Shown here: one piece after another, positions 26,342-35,623 of the stretch
Position numbering within the stretch: the stretch's first letter is position 1
Layout of the letters: the number at the start of each line of letters is the position of its first letter
Assembly (NCBI GenBank): GCA_025517485.1
Contig: JAOPKB010000005.1
Span: 1 to 64,000 of the forward strand
Direction of reading: 5' to 3'
Source of the DNA: Natronoglomus mannanivorans
Lineage (GTDB): Archaea; Halobacteriota; Halobacteria; Halobacteriales; Natrialbaceae
Length of the DNA: 64,000 nt
Program-made: the position numbers and the translations under genes
Notes under the pieces: model-generated
The model's input: the letters and a program-made list of their open reading frames with translations, nothing else
Told to the model about the DNA's origin: nothing
The model's database searches: none

Positions 26342-28426
26342 ATGTCTAGAACGATTGCCATCGTGGTGATGGTTATGCTCCTCATACTCGCTCCGGTAGC
26401 GGGGACTGCTGGGGCAACAACTTCAGCGAGTGTATCAGGGGAACAAACGATCGATGCAACCGAGAATGCATCTATTACTGTCGATCGAAGTGCAGCACTA
26501 ACTCTGCGGGCGAACACGAGTGACGGTGTGACCGTTATCGAAAATCAAAATGTCGAATTCGAGCACCGTTCAGTCACTGTTGACACGTACGAAGAACTAG
26601 CGGTATTCGAGTCAGGGAATATCTCGTTCGAGTACACTGACCGTCCGGGGGCCCCACTGAACGAGGACGTGCGTTTCATCGCTGCATCCATTGACGAAGG
26701 CGGCGCAATGGACCTTTTCGAGGCGATCGATTCGTTCGATGACCGAGAAGAGGCAGTCCGTGCACTGAACGACAACGCGACATTCGAAGAGATTCACGAT
26801 AGCACACTCAACGACGGAGACCTTGCTAACCCTGATATCGTATTCGAAGACGCCGAACCAGGGCAGTACGTCGTGTTCGGTGCAACCTATGACGACGATA
26901 CAGGAGTAAGCGTCAACGACGGAAATCTCGTCGTTGAGGAAGAAACAACGGTCTTCGGTGTCGAAGGTCTACTCGTCCAGCACAGTCCGTCGGACGTCAC
27001 CGCACCGGACGAAATCGAACCTGGTGACGATGCCGAGTTCGATATCAAAACTAACCTGACCGGTGACAACTTCGGTCACACAGTTTTGCTCTACGACGAA
27101 TCGACGTTCACTGATTCGAATACGACGATCAGTTACGAAAGTGACGAGATCATTGTCAACTCCGAAATCGGTGACCTCAATGGGAATTTCACCTTCGAGG
27201 ATGACCCTGAAGCAGTCGACTCGATTCTCTCGAATCTCCTGAGCCACGAGGCGTTCGACGACGTGGAGGAAGTCACTTTCACGGTTGGTGACGAAACGGT
27301 CACCCTCGAGATGGACGAAGACACGCTCGAGACTCAACTCGAGGATCTGTTGGACGAGGACTACTTCGAGGATGGTGACGAAATCTCCGTCGAACTGGGC
27401 GACATCTCCTTCGAAGTCGTCAAAGACGGTGAGACATACAGTTATACCCTTCTGGAACTCGTAGACCGTGAGAGCGGAACGTTCACCCTCGAACGAGGCG
27501 ACACCGTTCTGGACGCCTCCGCAAGTACGATCGTCACGGACGAAGCTAATACGACGGTCACTGTCGAAACCCTCGAGGACTGGGACGAAACGGACTACCG
27601 CTGGGTCCACGTCGCAGTTAACGAGAGCGGTGACATGGCGACCTCAACCGGAATCATCGAAGAAGACGATGACGACGACTCGAGCGGTGGCGGTGGCGGT
27701 TGGAGCCCATCACCGACCCCACCGGGTGACGACGACGGCGACAAGAAAGACAAGTTCGACGTCTCCGACGCGTCGCTGAGCGCCTCCGAGATCGAAGTCG
27801 GTGACTCCGTCGACGTCTCGGCAACGGTCACCAACACTGGCGACGAAGCCGGCACGTACGCAGTCGCCCTCACCGTCGACGGCGACGTCGTCGAAGAACG
27901 GGACGTCGAGCTCAAAGCTGGCGCCTCGGACACGGTGACGTTCACGCGAACGTTCAACGACGCGGGATCCTACGATATCGCAGTTAGTGGCGCCTCGGCC
28001 GGCACGCTAACTGTCGTCGAGCCGGAGCCGGAACCCGAACCGGCTGCCTTCGACGTCAGTGACGCCGCACTGAGTGAGAGCGAAATCGCTGCCGGCGATT
28101 CGGTCCACGTCACGGCGACGGTCACGAACACCGGAGAGGAATCCGGTACGCACACGGCTGAACTCCTCGTCGACGGTGACGTCGTCGCAGAACAGGACGT
28201 CACAGTCGACGGCGGCGAGTCCGAATCGGTGACGTTCACCGAGACGTTCGACGACGCCGGTGAGTACGACGTTGCAGTCGACGGTGCAAGCGCCGGAACG
28301 CTGACCGTCGTTGCCGAAGACGACGACGGCGACGACGACGGCCTCCCCGGATTCGGTGCACTCGTCGCGATCGTCGCCCTCCTGGGTGCGATCGCACTGC
28401 GAGCTCGGACGACTGACAACTCGTAA
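26342..28426 (+). CDS. PGF-CTERM surface glycoprotein with two CARDB-like domains
   Basis: A 694-residue exported protein. ATG 26342 gives a clean signal peptide (IAIVVMVMLLILAPVAGTAG); an upstream GTG adds five residues. The N-terminal two thirds (about 30-450) are beta-rich with many N-x-S/T sites. A Gly/Pro/Asp hinge (about 445-465) leads to two CARDB-like repeats (about 470-560 and 577-665) that share a SASEIEVGDSVDVSATVTNT-type core. The C-terminus is a canonical PGF-CTERM: DDGLPGFGALVAIVALLGAIALRAR. Archaeosortase A should cleave it and attach lipid. An S-layer-like or adhesive role is likely; the ligand is unknown. Confidence 0.88.
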   Translation: MSRTIAIVVMVMLLILAPVAGTAGATTSASVSGEQTIDATENASITVDRSAALTLRANTSDGVTVIENQNVEFEHRSVTVDTYEELAVFESGNISFEYTDRPGAPLNEDVRFIAASIDEGGAMDLFEAIDSFDDREEAVRALNDNATFEEIHDSTLNDGDLANPDIVFEDAEPGQYVVFGATYDDDTGVSVNDGNLVVEEETTVFGVEGLLVQHSPSDVTAPDEIEPGDDAEFDIKTNLTGDNFGHTVLLYDESTFTDSNTTISYESDEIIVNSEIGDLNGNFTFEDDPEAVDSILSNLLSHEAFDDVEEVTFTVGDETVTLEMDEDTLETQLEDLLDEDYFEDGDEISVELGDISFEVVKDGETYSYTLLELVDRESGTFTLERGDTVLDASASTIVTDEANTTVTVETLEDWDETDYRWVHVAVNESGDMATSTGIIEEDDDDDSSGGGGGWSPSPTPPGDDDGDKKDKFDVSDASLSASEIEVGDSVDVSATVTNTGDEAGTYAVALTVDGDVVEERDVELKAGASDTVTFTRTFNDAGSYDIAVSGASAGTLTVVEPEPEPEPAAFDVSDAALSESEIAAGDSVHVTATVTNTGEESGTHTAELLVDGDVVAEQDVTVDGGESESVTFTETFDDAGEYDVAVDGASAGTLTVVAEDDDGDDDGLPGFGALVAIVALLGAIALRARTTDNS

Positions 28427-28464
28427 GTCGTTTCGAGTTCGACTCTCGACTCCCGACTCTCGAC

Positions 28465-28497
28465 GTTCGAGTCGTCGAACGAACGATACCACTTTTT
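28465..28497 (+). terminator. Hairpin plus T-run after the PGF-CTERM gene
   Basis: A perfect inverted repeat (GTTCGA at 28465-28470, loop GTCG, TCGAAC at 28475-28480) is followed by CTTTTTG at about 28492-28498. It lies about 40 nt after the surface-protein stop. Confidence 0.5.
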
Positions 28498-28873
28498 GCC
28501 GAACACTCCTCGAGGAGTCCCGACTGGGTCAGAACACCGATGACGACGGTTCGAGACAGAAGCATCCAGACAGATGACCGTCCGGGAGCCCGGGAACAAC
28601 GAGAAACGGTGAGACGGGTGTGGACAACTCACACGACAGACAGACACATCTGCATACCCATACAGCAAGCGACGAGACGCACACTCGAGACCGGACGACT
28701 CGAGTCTGTACCGGCGTCGTTCCGGAACTCGCGCCGGTGTGCGTTTCGAATCGGTGAGAGACTGTCGTCTCTCGAGGAGAGACGCCCATCGCACGACGCT
28801 ATTCGGACTGACCTACGCCGAGACGGCCATTCAGATTGATCGACATCGAGACCAGAGCCAGAAACAGTCGATC
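28498..28873. other. Convergent intergenic region, no gene seen
   Basis: The stretch between the two terminators contains only low-quality frames. A local inverted pattern (GAGAGAC, then GTCTCTC) occurs near 28754-28777. Nothing resembles a tRNA or a structured RNA I can name. Confidence 0.5.
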
Positions 28874-28890
28874 ACAAAAAAGCCGCCACA
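28874..28890 (-). terminator. Poly-T terminator of the glm operon
   Basis: On the minus strand a GC-rich TGTGGCGGC segment is followed by TTTTTT (28881 to 28876), 34-40 nt downstream of the glmS stop. Archaeal transcription commonly ends at such T-runs. Confidence 0.5.
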
Positions 28891-28914
28891 CGAGATCCGG
28901 ACGCCGATTCCGCT

Positions 28915-30723
28915 TTACTCGACAGTCACACTTTTCGCCAGATTTCGTGGCTTGTCGATCGACCGCCCTAGTCGATTCGCGATCCAGTAGGAGACCAATT
29001 GTAACTGGATGTTCGCCAGAATGGGCATCAACACGGGGTGGGTCTCGGGGACCTCGAGGACGAAGTCTGCGTATTGGTCGACCGTCTCACGCGAGTCGGT
29101 GACGGCGACGACGGGTGCGTCTCTGGCTTCGACTTCCTTGACGTTGCCGAGGGTTTTCGCGGCCGTCCCGTCGTCGCTGACCATCGCGAACACGGGTGTT
29201 CGATCGGTCACCAGTGCGAGCGGGCCGTGTTTCAACTCTCCCGCCGCGAACCCTTCTGCGTGTTTGTACGTGATCTCTTTCATCTTCAACGCGCCCTCGA
29301 GTGCGACCGGCGCGTTGTATCCGCGGCCGATGAAGAAGTACGCGTCTGCGTCCTCGTAGGTCTGTGCGACCTCGCGTGCCGTCGAGTTGTCCAGGACTGA
29401 CTGGACCTGATCGGGCAGGTCGCGCAACGCTTCGACGAACGCCTGTGAACACTCGCCGGAGATCACACTCGAGAACAGCGCCAGTGCGACCTGCTGGCTC
29501 GCGAAGGTCTTCGTCGCGGCGACGCCGATCTCCGGCCCGGCCCGGATGTACATCGCGTGGTCACACTCCCGGGCAGCCGAACTCCCGACGACGTTCGTCA
29601 GGGCGACGGTCGTCGCCCCGACTCGGTTCGCCCCGCGGAGCGCGCTCATGGTGTCGGCGGTCTCGCCGCTCTGTGTCACGCCGACGACCAGCGTCTCCTC
29701 GCTGACCGGAATCGAATCGACGTCGTACTCGCTGGCCAGAAAACACTGGGCCGGAATGCCACGCTCGCGAAGCAACTGTGCACCGTACAGCGCCGCGTGA
29801 TAGGAAGTGCCACAGGCGACGAACTGGACCGGGCCCGAGGATTCGAGGTCCGCCAGATCGTCCACCGTGATCGTCCCTTCCATCTCGTTGACGCGCTCGC
29901 GCAAACACTTGCGGATCGCCTGGGGTTGCTCGTAGATCTCCTTGAGCATATAGTGGTCGTAGCCGCTCTTACCGGCGTCCTCGGGGTCCCACTCGATGGT
30001 CTCGATCGACGTCTCCACGACCGTCCCCTCATCGTCGGTGACGACGACACCCGACGGCGAGACGGTCGCGAACTCGCCGTCGTCCAGATAGATGACTCGA
30101 TCCGTGTACTCGATGAACGCGGGGACGTCACTCGCCAGATAGTGCCCATCCTCACCGATTCCCAGCACCAGCGGCGACTCGTGGCGCGCTGCGTACACCG
30201 TCTCGCTCTCACAGAACACCGCAGCCACAGCGTAACTCCCCTCGAGTTGGTTGACTGCGCGCCGAAACGCAGATTCGCGGTCGGCACCCGCCTCGAGTGC
30301 GTCCTCGATCAGGTGTGGGATCACTTCGGTATCCGTCTCGCTCTCGAACGTGTGGCCGGCCGTCTCGAGTTCTTCACGGAGCACCTGGTAGTTCTCGATG
30401 ATGCCGTTGTGGACGACTGCGACGGTCCCCGTACAGTCCGTGTGTGGATGTGCGTTGGCGTCCGAGGGCGGGCCGTGGGTACTCCAGCGTGTGTGGCCGA
30501 TGCCGGCCCGACCGCCGACGCTGCCGTCGGGGAGGGCGTCCTCGAGTGCGGAGACCTCCCCCTGGCGTTTGTGAACCGACAGCGACGAATCCGCCAGCGC
30601 GACGCCGGCGGAGTCGTAGCCGCGATACTCGAGTCCGGAGAGTCCGGTCATCAGGACGTCGAGGACGTCTCCGTCGTCGGGTGCGTGCGACCTGCCACCG
30701 GTGTAACCAATGATTCCACACAT
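28915..30723 (-). CDS. glmS: Glutamine-fructose-6-phosphate aminotransferase (isomerizing)
   Basis: A 602-residue enzyme that makes glucosamine-6-phosphate from fructose-6-phosphate and glutamine, the first step to UDP-GlcNAc. The N-terminus MCGIIGYTGG exposes the catalytic Cys after Met removal, as in all Ntn glutaminases. Residues about 285-590 hold two SIS sugar-isomerase domains (CGTSYHAALYGA, TQSGETADT, GRGYNAPVALEGALKMKEI), and the end LAKSVTVE is the conserved catalytic C-tail. Length matches the family (about 600). Its ATG overlaps the stop of the upstream nucleotidyltransferase gene (ATGA), so the two are translationally coupled. Confidence 0.97.
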   Translation of the reverse strand: MCGIIGYTGGRSHAPDDGDVLDVLMTGLSGLEYRGYDSAGVALADSSLSVHKRQGEVSALEDALPDGSVGGRAGIGHTRWSTHGPPSDANAHPHTDCTGTVAVVHNGIIENYQVLREELETAGHTFESETDTEVIPHLIEDALEAGADRESAFRRAVNQLEGSYAVAAVFCESETVYAARHESPLVLGIGEDGHYLASDVPAFIEYTDRVIYLDDGEFATVSPSGVVVTDDEGTVVETSIETIEWDPEDAGKSGYDHYMLKEIYEQPQAIRKCLRERVNEMEGTITVDDLADLESSGPVQFVACGTSYHAALYGAQLLRERGIPAQCFLASEYDVDSIPVSEETLVVGVTQSGETADTMSALRGANRVGATTVALTNVVGSSAARECDHAMYIRAGPEIGVAATKTFASQQVALALFSSVISGECSQAFVEALRDLPDQVQSVLDNSTAREVAQTYEDADAYFFIGRGYNAPVALEGALKMKEITYKHAEGFAAGELKHGPLALVTDRTPVFAMVSDDGTAAKTLGNVKEVEARDAPVVAVTDSRETVDQYADFVLEVPETHPVLMPILANIQLQLVSYWIANRLGRSIDKPRNLAKSVTVE

Positions 30724-31925
30724 CAGGATCGCACCTCCGTTCCCTCCGAGACGGTGCCACGGACGGTAGCACCTGCTTCGACGACGGTATCGGAGCCGAC
30801 GATCGCACCCGGAACGTACGTGTTTCCGCCCTGGTCGTGGACCCGATCGGCCAGCAACGCACCGAGGTCTTCGTCTTCGAAGACGCGATCGCCGACGCGA
30901 ACGTCGCCGGGACCGCCAGGGATCGTCGTCCCGGGACCGACCGTCACACCGACGCCGGTGACACAGCCGATAACGGTCCCGTTCTGGCCGATCCGTGTGT
31001 CCGCGTCGATGACACTGCGTTCGACGACCGCGCCCGACCCAACCGTCACGTTCGCGCCGAGACAGACCGACGGGCCGACGACTGCGCCGGGGCCAATCTC
31101 ACAGTCGTCGTCGATGACGACCGGTTCGCGGATTACGGCCGAGTCGTGGATCGTCGCCGACTCGCTGATCGCCGACGAGCGCTCGCCATCGACGATCCCC
31201 TCCTCGAACAGTTCGAACGAGACGTCCAGCAGGTCCCACGGATACGTCGCGTCGACCCAGACGCCGTCCGAGACGACGCCACGGACGTCTCTCCCCGACT
31301 TCAGGAGTTCCGAAATGCCGTCGACGAACGAGTGTTCACCGGTTCGCGGTTTCGCTGCGCGGATCGCGTCGAAGATGTCCTGTTCGACGATGTAGACGCC
31401 TGCGTTGAGGCGGTAGTTTCGGTCGTCCGTCGGATCCTCGACGAGATCAGAGACGCGACCGGTCTCGTCGTCCAGAATGACGCCGCCGTACCCCGCCACG
31501 TCCGATCGCTGGACGAGGCCGAGCGTCGCGACGGCATCGTCACTGGCATCGTGTGTGTTGCTGACGTCGTCGATGAGTCGACTACCGACGAGTTGGTCCC
31601 CGTAGAGGACCAGAAACGGACCGTCGACGGACGACTCGGCGGCCAGCAGCGCGTGACCGGTTCCGAGCTGTTTCTCCTGTGTGACGTAGGTCAGCGGGAC
31701 GTTTCGATACGTCGGCCCGAAGTGCGCCTGCACGCGGTTTCGACCGTAGCCGACGACGACGGTGATATCCGTGATCCCGCTGTCGATCAACTGGTCGAAG
31801 ACGTGCTCGAGAATCGGCTTCGTCGCCGCCGGCAGCATCGGTTTCGGTCGGTTACTCGTCAGCGGTCGCAGTCGCGTTCCTTCCCCCGCAGCCAAGACGA
31901 CTGCTGTGAGGCCCCTGGTAGACAT
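30723..31925 (-). CDS. GlmU-like sugar nucleotidyltransferase with beta-helix domain
   Basis: A 400-residue bifunctional-type enzyme. Residues 7-235 are a nucleotidyltransferase (TAVVLAAGEGTRLRPLT, QLGTGHALLAAE, VLYGDQL, LNAGVYI). Residues about 250-390 are a left-handed beta-helix with hexapeptides (ESATIHDSAVIREPVVI, GPGAVVGPSVCLGANVTVG, GAIVGSDTVVEAGATV). In archaeal homologues this pair can make glucosamine-1-phosphate derivatives and UDP-GlcNAc. Overlap with glmS supports that role. No phosphoglucosamine mutase is in the window. The gene could be annotated glmU, but dTDP-glucose-type activity cannot be ruled out from sequence alone. Confidence 0.9.
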   Translation of the reverse strand: MSTRGLTAVVLAAGEGTRLRPLTSNRPKPMLPAATKPILEHVFDQLIDSGITDITVVVGYGRNRVQAHFGPTYRNVPLTYVTQEKQLGTGHALLAAESSVDGPFLVLYGDQLVGSRLIDDVSNTHDASDDAVATLGLVQRSDVAGYGGVILDDETGRVSDLVEDPTDDRNYRLNAGVYIVEQDIFDAIRAAKPRTGEHSFVDGISELLKSGRDVRGVVSDGVWVDATYPWDLLDVSFELFEEGIVDGERSSAISESATIHDSAVIREPVVIDDDCEIGPGAVVGPSVCLGANVTVGSGAVVERSVIDADTRIGQNGTVIGCVTGVGVTVGPGTTIPGGPGDVRVGDRVFEDEDLGALLADRVHDQGGNTYVPGAIVGSDTVVEAGATVRGTVSEGTEVRS

Positions 31926-32040
31926 AGCTATACACCCACCCTAGAACCTCTTCAAGTTTTGGTGTTTGAATTACATGAACGACGAATGTTATTTCAGGGT
32001 GTTCGCAGACCGGATCTAGAACTGTTGAATTGTTCCTGAA

Positions 32041-33084
32041 TCAATCGGATTCGTCGACAGTTATCCATAGATGCGCGTAATACTCGGTGTTCTCGATCGA
32101 CGGCTCGTCGGGAACGTCCTCGGGATACAGAAGCCACGCGATCCGGACGTTCTCTCCGACTATCGTCGGCTCGAGGTCGAAAGGATGGTGCCAGGTTTCG
32201 TCGTGAGAGAGCTCTGTCTCGAGTCGCTCGAGTTCCCGTTGCTCGTGGACGATCGTCTCGTTGCCGTCGATCTCGACGTCCTGTTCGACGGCGACGACCG
32301 TATACTCCGTCGTTCGATGTTCGTTGTTGTCGATTCCGAGGATCAATTCCACGCTCTCTCCGGGTTCTAACTCGGTTGGAAAGTCGCCAGCCACGAGCGA
32401 GCCGTCGTCGTCTTCGGTCAGTACGTACACCGCCGAGAACTGCTCGCCGGGCTGTGGGACGGCGATGGCATAGCCAACGGCACCCACGGCGAGCAGGATC
32501 GACAGTACGAGGACGACGTTCAGGGCGGCGTCAGCCCGCGTGTTCGATCCCAGAACCTCACTGCGACCGGCAGCGATCCACGCCCGATAGGGAACCCGAA
32601 ACCGTTCGTCCTGAGGGAGGTTTTGCCGTCTCGCGGCGGCGATCGCGATCGACACGAGCGTCACCCCGTTCAGCGCGATTGCGATCGGAACCAGTCGAAT
32701 CCCCCAGGGCGTGAAATTCAGCACGAGGACGACCAGCGGAACGATCGCGATACTCAGGCCAAGCGAGAGGGCGATCCGCTCGAGACCGTCGAGGCCCGTC
32801 CGCGTCGAGTCGGTCCACGGGTCAGCGTCGGCTCGGTCGGAATTCTCAGTCCCAGTAGCGGATGACTCACCCGCATCCGGAAAGAGCGCGGCGACGAACG
32901 CGTACCCCGGCACGAAGAGGACGAACGCCAGTCCAAAGAGGATCCGGAGTGGCGTCTCCCTGAGTACTGGGACGAAGACGGTGACGTTGGTGGCGACGAC
33001 GACCGCGAGCAGCGCAGCGAGGTCGGCGGGGAGTTCGCGCAGGGGCCGAGGAAACAACAGTCTCAGTGATGACGTCTCGACCAT
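32041..33084 (-). CDS. DUF1616-type membrane protein
   Basis: A 347-residue membrane protein. ATG 33084 (MVETSSLRLLFPRPLRELPADL) gives a short cytosolic start; an upstream ATG adds eight residues. Four to five hydrophobic segments (about 20-60, 115-160 and 190-215) are followed by an external C-terminal beta domain (about 225-345) containing NNEHRTTEYTVVAVEQDVEI and many acidic residues. The layout and the early LFGLAFVLFVPGYAFVAALFP segment match DUF1616 proteins. It lies 87 nt downstream of the DUF4129-type gene on the same strand. Function is unknown; these proteins often occur near glycosylation or envelope genes. Confidence 0.85.
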   Translation of the reverse strand: MVETSSLRLLFPRPLRELPADLAALLAVVVATNVTVFVPVLRETPLRILFGLAFVLFVPGYAFVAALFPDAGESSATGTENSDRADADPWTDSTRTGLDGLERIALSLGLSIAIVPLVVLVLNFTPWGIRLVPIAIALNGVTLVSIAIAAARRQNLPQDERFRVPYRAWIAAGRSEVLGSNTRADAALNVVLVLSILLAVGAVGYAIAVPQPGEQFSAVYVLTEDDDGSLVAGDFPTELEPGESVELILGIDNNEHRTTEYTVVAVEQDVEIDGNETIVHEQRELERLETELSHDETWHHPFDLEPTIVGENVRIAWLLYPEDVPDEPSIENTEYYAHLWITVDESD

Positions 33085-33171
33085 TAATCCTTCGATCGAA
33101 CCCCTCAAATAAAAATCAGTCGGTCGTCGTACCGATTCTCGATTTCCGATCGTAACGACCTGCGACTCTCG

Positions 33172-35454
33172 TCACTCCGCTGCGAGCTGGTCTCGGTCTG
33201 AGTCTTCGATCTCGACGCTGCAGACGTGGCGTGCGTGCTCGAGAACTCGCTCTGCGTCGCTCGTGGTATTTCCACGTCGGTCGAACACGGCTCGTTCGTA
33301 CGCGTCGGTGATCGTCCGCAGCGTGTCCAGTTCCTCGAGGTCACTCACCGGATGATCCCGGTAGCGTCGGTAGAACTCCCAGTGGGTCTGACTCCCCTCG
33401 CTCTCGTGGTCGATTCGCGTCTCGAGGTCCCATCGAACGGCCTCGTAACAACACTCGACTGTCGCGTCCGGGGCTCCGTCCGAGAGGTGGTCCGTGGCCT
33501 CCTCGAGTCGCGCTCGGATGTGTGCCGGTGATGGAGCGGTCGAAGCTGAGGCTGAGGCCGAAGCCGACGGAGCCGAAGACGAGGACGACGGTGGCGACTC
33601 GAGACTCGGCTGCTCCGGTTCGCCCCCGGTCGTCACTCCCTCGCCGTCACGACCGGAGAACGGCGAATCGGCGTCGGCGTCGGACTGTCGATACCGTCGA
33701 CCACCGAGTACGATCGCCACCGTCACGAGAAGCCCCGCACCGATCCAGGCCCAGAACGGAATCGACTGAATCACCGATCCGGGTGTGACTCCGGCAGTGT
33801 CCGTGGCCGGCGCGGTCGTTTCGGCCCGTGCGGGTGCGAGATTCGCGTCGGTTCCAGCGTAGCTGGCTCGCACTCGACGGTCGCCGCCGTCCGCAGAGTG
33901 AGGAATCGCCACCGAGCTCTCGAACGTCCCGTCTTCACCGGTCCACACGGTTTCGGCAGTCGCGTTCTCGAGGCGGATCTCGACGGGTTGGTCGGCGACT
34001 CCCTCGCTCTCTCCGACGGCCGGTCCGAGCCAGCCCTCGACTAACACCGTCTCGTTGTCCGTCCGTGTTGCCCGCATCAACAGCTCGCTTTCCGTCTCGA
34101 GGACGGTCGTCGGTTCGACCGCGGCCGTCTCCGACAGTGCCCGGTTCTGATCGTCGAAAGACAGGAACACGGCGAGATCCTGCTCGCCGTTTTCGACCGA
34201 CACTGGAACGAGCATCGACTCCTCGAACGAGCCGTTCGACACGTCGACCGTCTCGAGTCGCTGGTCGTCGAGTGTAACCACGAGCGAAACGCCGTCGACG
34301 GGAACGTCCCCGACTGCGAGCGTTCCGGACACCGTCATCTCGTCTCCGAGAGAGACTTCGTCGGGACGCTCTCTGATCGTCACGGTCGGCTCGACCGCCG
34401 ACACGGTGACGTCGACGCTCGTCTCGGTCTCGAGGTGAGGAGAACCCGGCTCGGGAACGTACCGAACGACGAGCTCCGTCGTCGACAGTGGGACGGCCGT
34501 CGGCCGATACGTGAGGTCGAACGAGCCGTCGGCTGCGGTTTCGGTGTGCACCGTCTCGTTCTGGGGGCCGATCTCGAATCGAATCGTCTCGTTCGCGATC
34601 GGCTCGCCGTCTACGGTTCGCAACGTCCCGGACGTCTCGAGGGGGTCGCGAAACGAAATTTGATCGGAACCGGCCTCGGATGCGATCGTCAGCTCGGTCT
34701 CGACGAACTGGACGTCACGGATTTCGCGCTGGTCAGTTCGAACGTCGTCGACGACGGCCTCGATCGCCGTGTCGGCCGCCGAGAGGTCCACTTCCGTCCC
34801 CGCTTCGAGATCGTCGTACTGTTCGTGGAGGCGGAGACTCGCGTTCTCGATCTCTCCGGCGAGGGTATCGAGCTCACGCGCCAGATCGTGGGCGTGGCGC
34901 TGATCACCGCTCTCGAGGGAGGCGTCGTAGTCGGCCTTGGCGGTCTCGTACTCCGAAACCGCTGTCGTCAGCCGCGCTTGCTCGGTGCCGGCAGCCTCGA
35001 ACACACTCCCGTGGTGCTCGCCCGCCGTCTCACTGGCGATTTCGACGTACTGCTCGAGTCGCTCCTCGTACTGCTCGTCGACGCGCTCGTGAGCGGTCTC
35101 GTGCTCGCCCTCGGCTAACTCGGCCGCACCTTCGCGAAGTTGCTCGACGAGCCACGACGTCAGTTGCGTCTCGAGTTCCCCGAGGTTGCCGCTCTCTCGG
35201 TACTCGTCGGGATTCAAGTGGCGGTCGCTCGTATTCGTCTCGTCTGGGTCCGCCTGGACGGCAAACGCTGGGTTGGGATCGTCGACGTCCACATCGACAT
35301 CGACATTGCCGTCGTCGAAAGCGGCCTGTTCGGCCGTCGACGCCGCGATCGAACCACCGGTCGCTGCGATCAACACCCAGCCGAGCATCGTCACGAGAAC
35401 GACCACGTCACCAGCGGAGGGATTCACGACCGTTCGTTCTCCGCCATCGAACAA
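33172..35454 (-). CDS. Membrane-anchored protein with external beta domains and C-terminal DUF4129-like domain
   Basis: A 760-residue protein. TM1 is about residues 15-37. The external part has a helical coiled region (about 95-245) and several Ig/transthyretin-like beta domains (about 250-560). TM2 (IPFWAWIGAGLLVTVAIVLG) is near 583-602. The cytosolic tail includes a Ser/Ala linker (about 640-665) and a helical domain near 670-740 with THWEFYRRYRDHPVSDLEEL and DAYERAVFDRR, which is the DUF4129 signature seen with transglutaminase and DUF58/MoxR clusters. It is divergent from the DUF58 operon. A structural or regulatory envelope role is inferred. Confidence 0.85.
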   Translation of the reverse strand: MFDGGERTVVNPSAGDVVVLVTMLGWVLIAATGGSIAASTAEQAAFDDGNVDVDVDVDDPNPAFAVQADPDETNTSDRHLNPDEYRESGNLGELETQLTSWLVEQLREGAAELAEGEHETAHERVDEQYEERLEQYVEIASETAGEHHGSVFEAAGTEQARLTTAVSEYETAKADYDASLESGDQRHAHDLARELDTLAGEIENASLRLHEQYDDLEAGTEVDLSAADTAIEAVVDDVRTDQREIRDVQFVETELTIASEAGSDQISFRDPLETSGTLRTVDGEPIANETIRFEIGPQNETVHTETAADGSFDLTYRPTAVPLSTTELVVRYVPEPGSPHLETETSVDVTVSAVEPTVTIRERPDEVSLGDEMTVSGTLAVGDVPVDGVSLVVTLDDQRLETVDVSNGSFEESMLVPVSVENGEQDLAVFLSFDDQNRALSETAAVEPTTVLETESELLMRATRTDNETVLVEGWLGPAVGESEGVADQPVEIRLENATAETVWTGEDGTFESSVAIPHSADGGDRRVRASYAGTDANLAPARAETTAPATDTAGVTPGSVIQSIPFWAWIGAGLLVTVAIVLGGRRYRQSDADADSPFSGRDGEGVTTGGEPEQPSLESPPSSSSSAPSASASASASTAPSPAHIRARLEEATDHLSDGAPDATVECCYEAVRWDLETRIDHESEGSQTHWEFYRRYRDHPVSDLEELDTLRTITDAYERAVFDRRGNTTSDAERVLEHARHVCSVEIEDSDRDQLAAE

Positions 35455-35590
35455 AAGTATTTATCTGTGTGCTAAAAATACAACCGTTATAAGTTCGATT
35501 TCTACTGCTGTGACCGTGTCGTCGCCACAGTCCGCGACAGTCCCCCACGTCCGACCCGACGATCCCCGCCCGATTACCGTCGCTAACCAG

Positions 35591-35606
35591 TAGCTTGAAA
35601 AAGCTA
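35591..35606. promoter_or_regulatory. Perfect palindrome just upstream of the DUF58 operon
   Basis: TAGCTT, spacer GAAA, AAGCTA: a 6-bp perfect inverted repeat ends 17 nt before the DUF58 ATG at 35624, inside the expected core-promoter/leader zone. It could be an operator or a 5' hairpin. A TAAAAATA-like element near 35472-35479 probably serves the divergent DUF4129 gene. Confidence 0.4.
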
Positions 35607-35623
35607 GGCTACGAGATAATATT

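Noticed and set aside
28427-28914. Possible tRNA or structured RNA between the surface protein and glmS
   Set aside because: No cloverleaf, no T-loop motif and no conserved A/B-box pairing could be found by eye; only short inverted repeats and T-runs.
29557-31395. 612-codon plus-strand frame across glmS and the GlmU-like gene
   Set aside because: It spans two confidently identified minus-strand enzymes and has the Arg/Val/Asp shadow composition with no domains.
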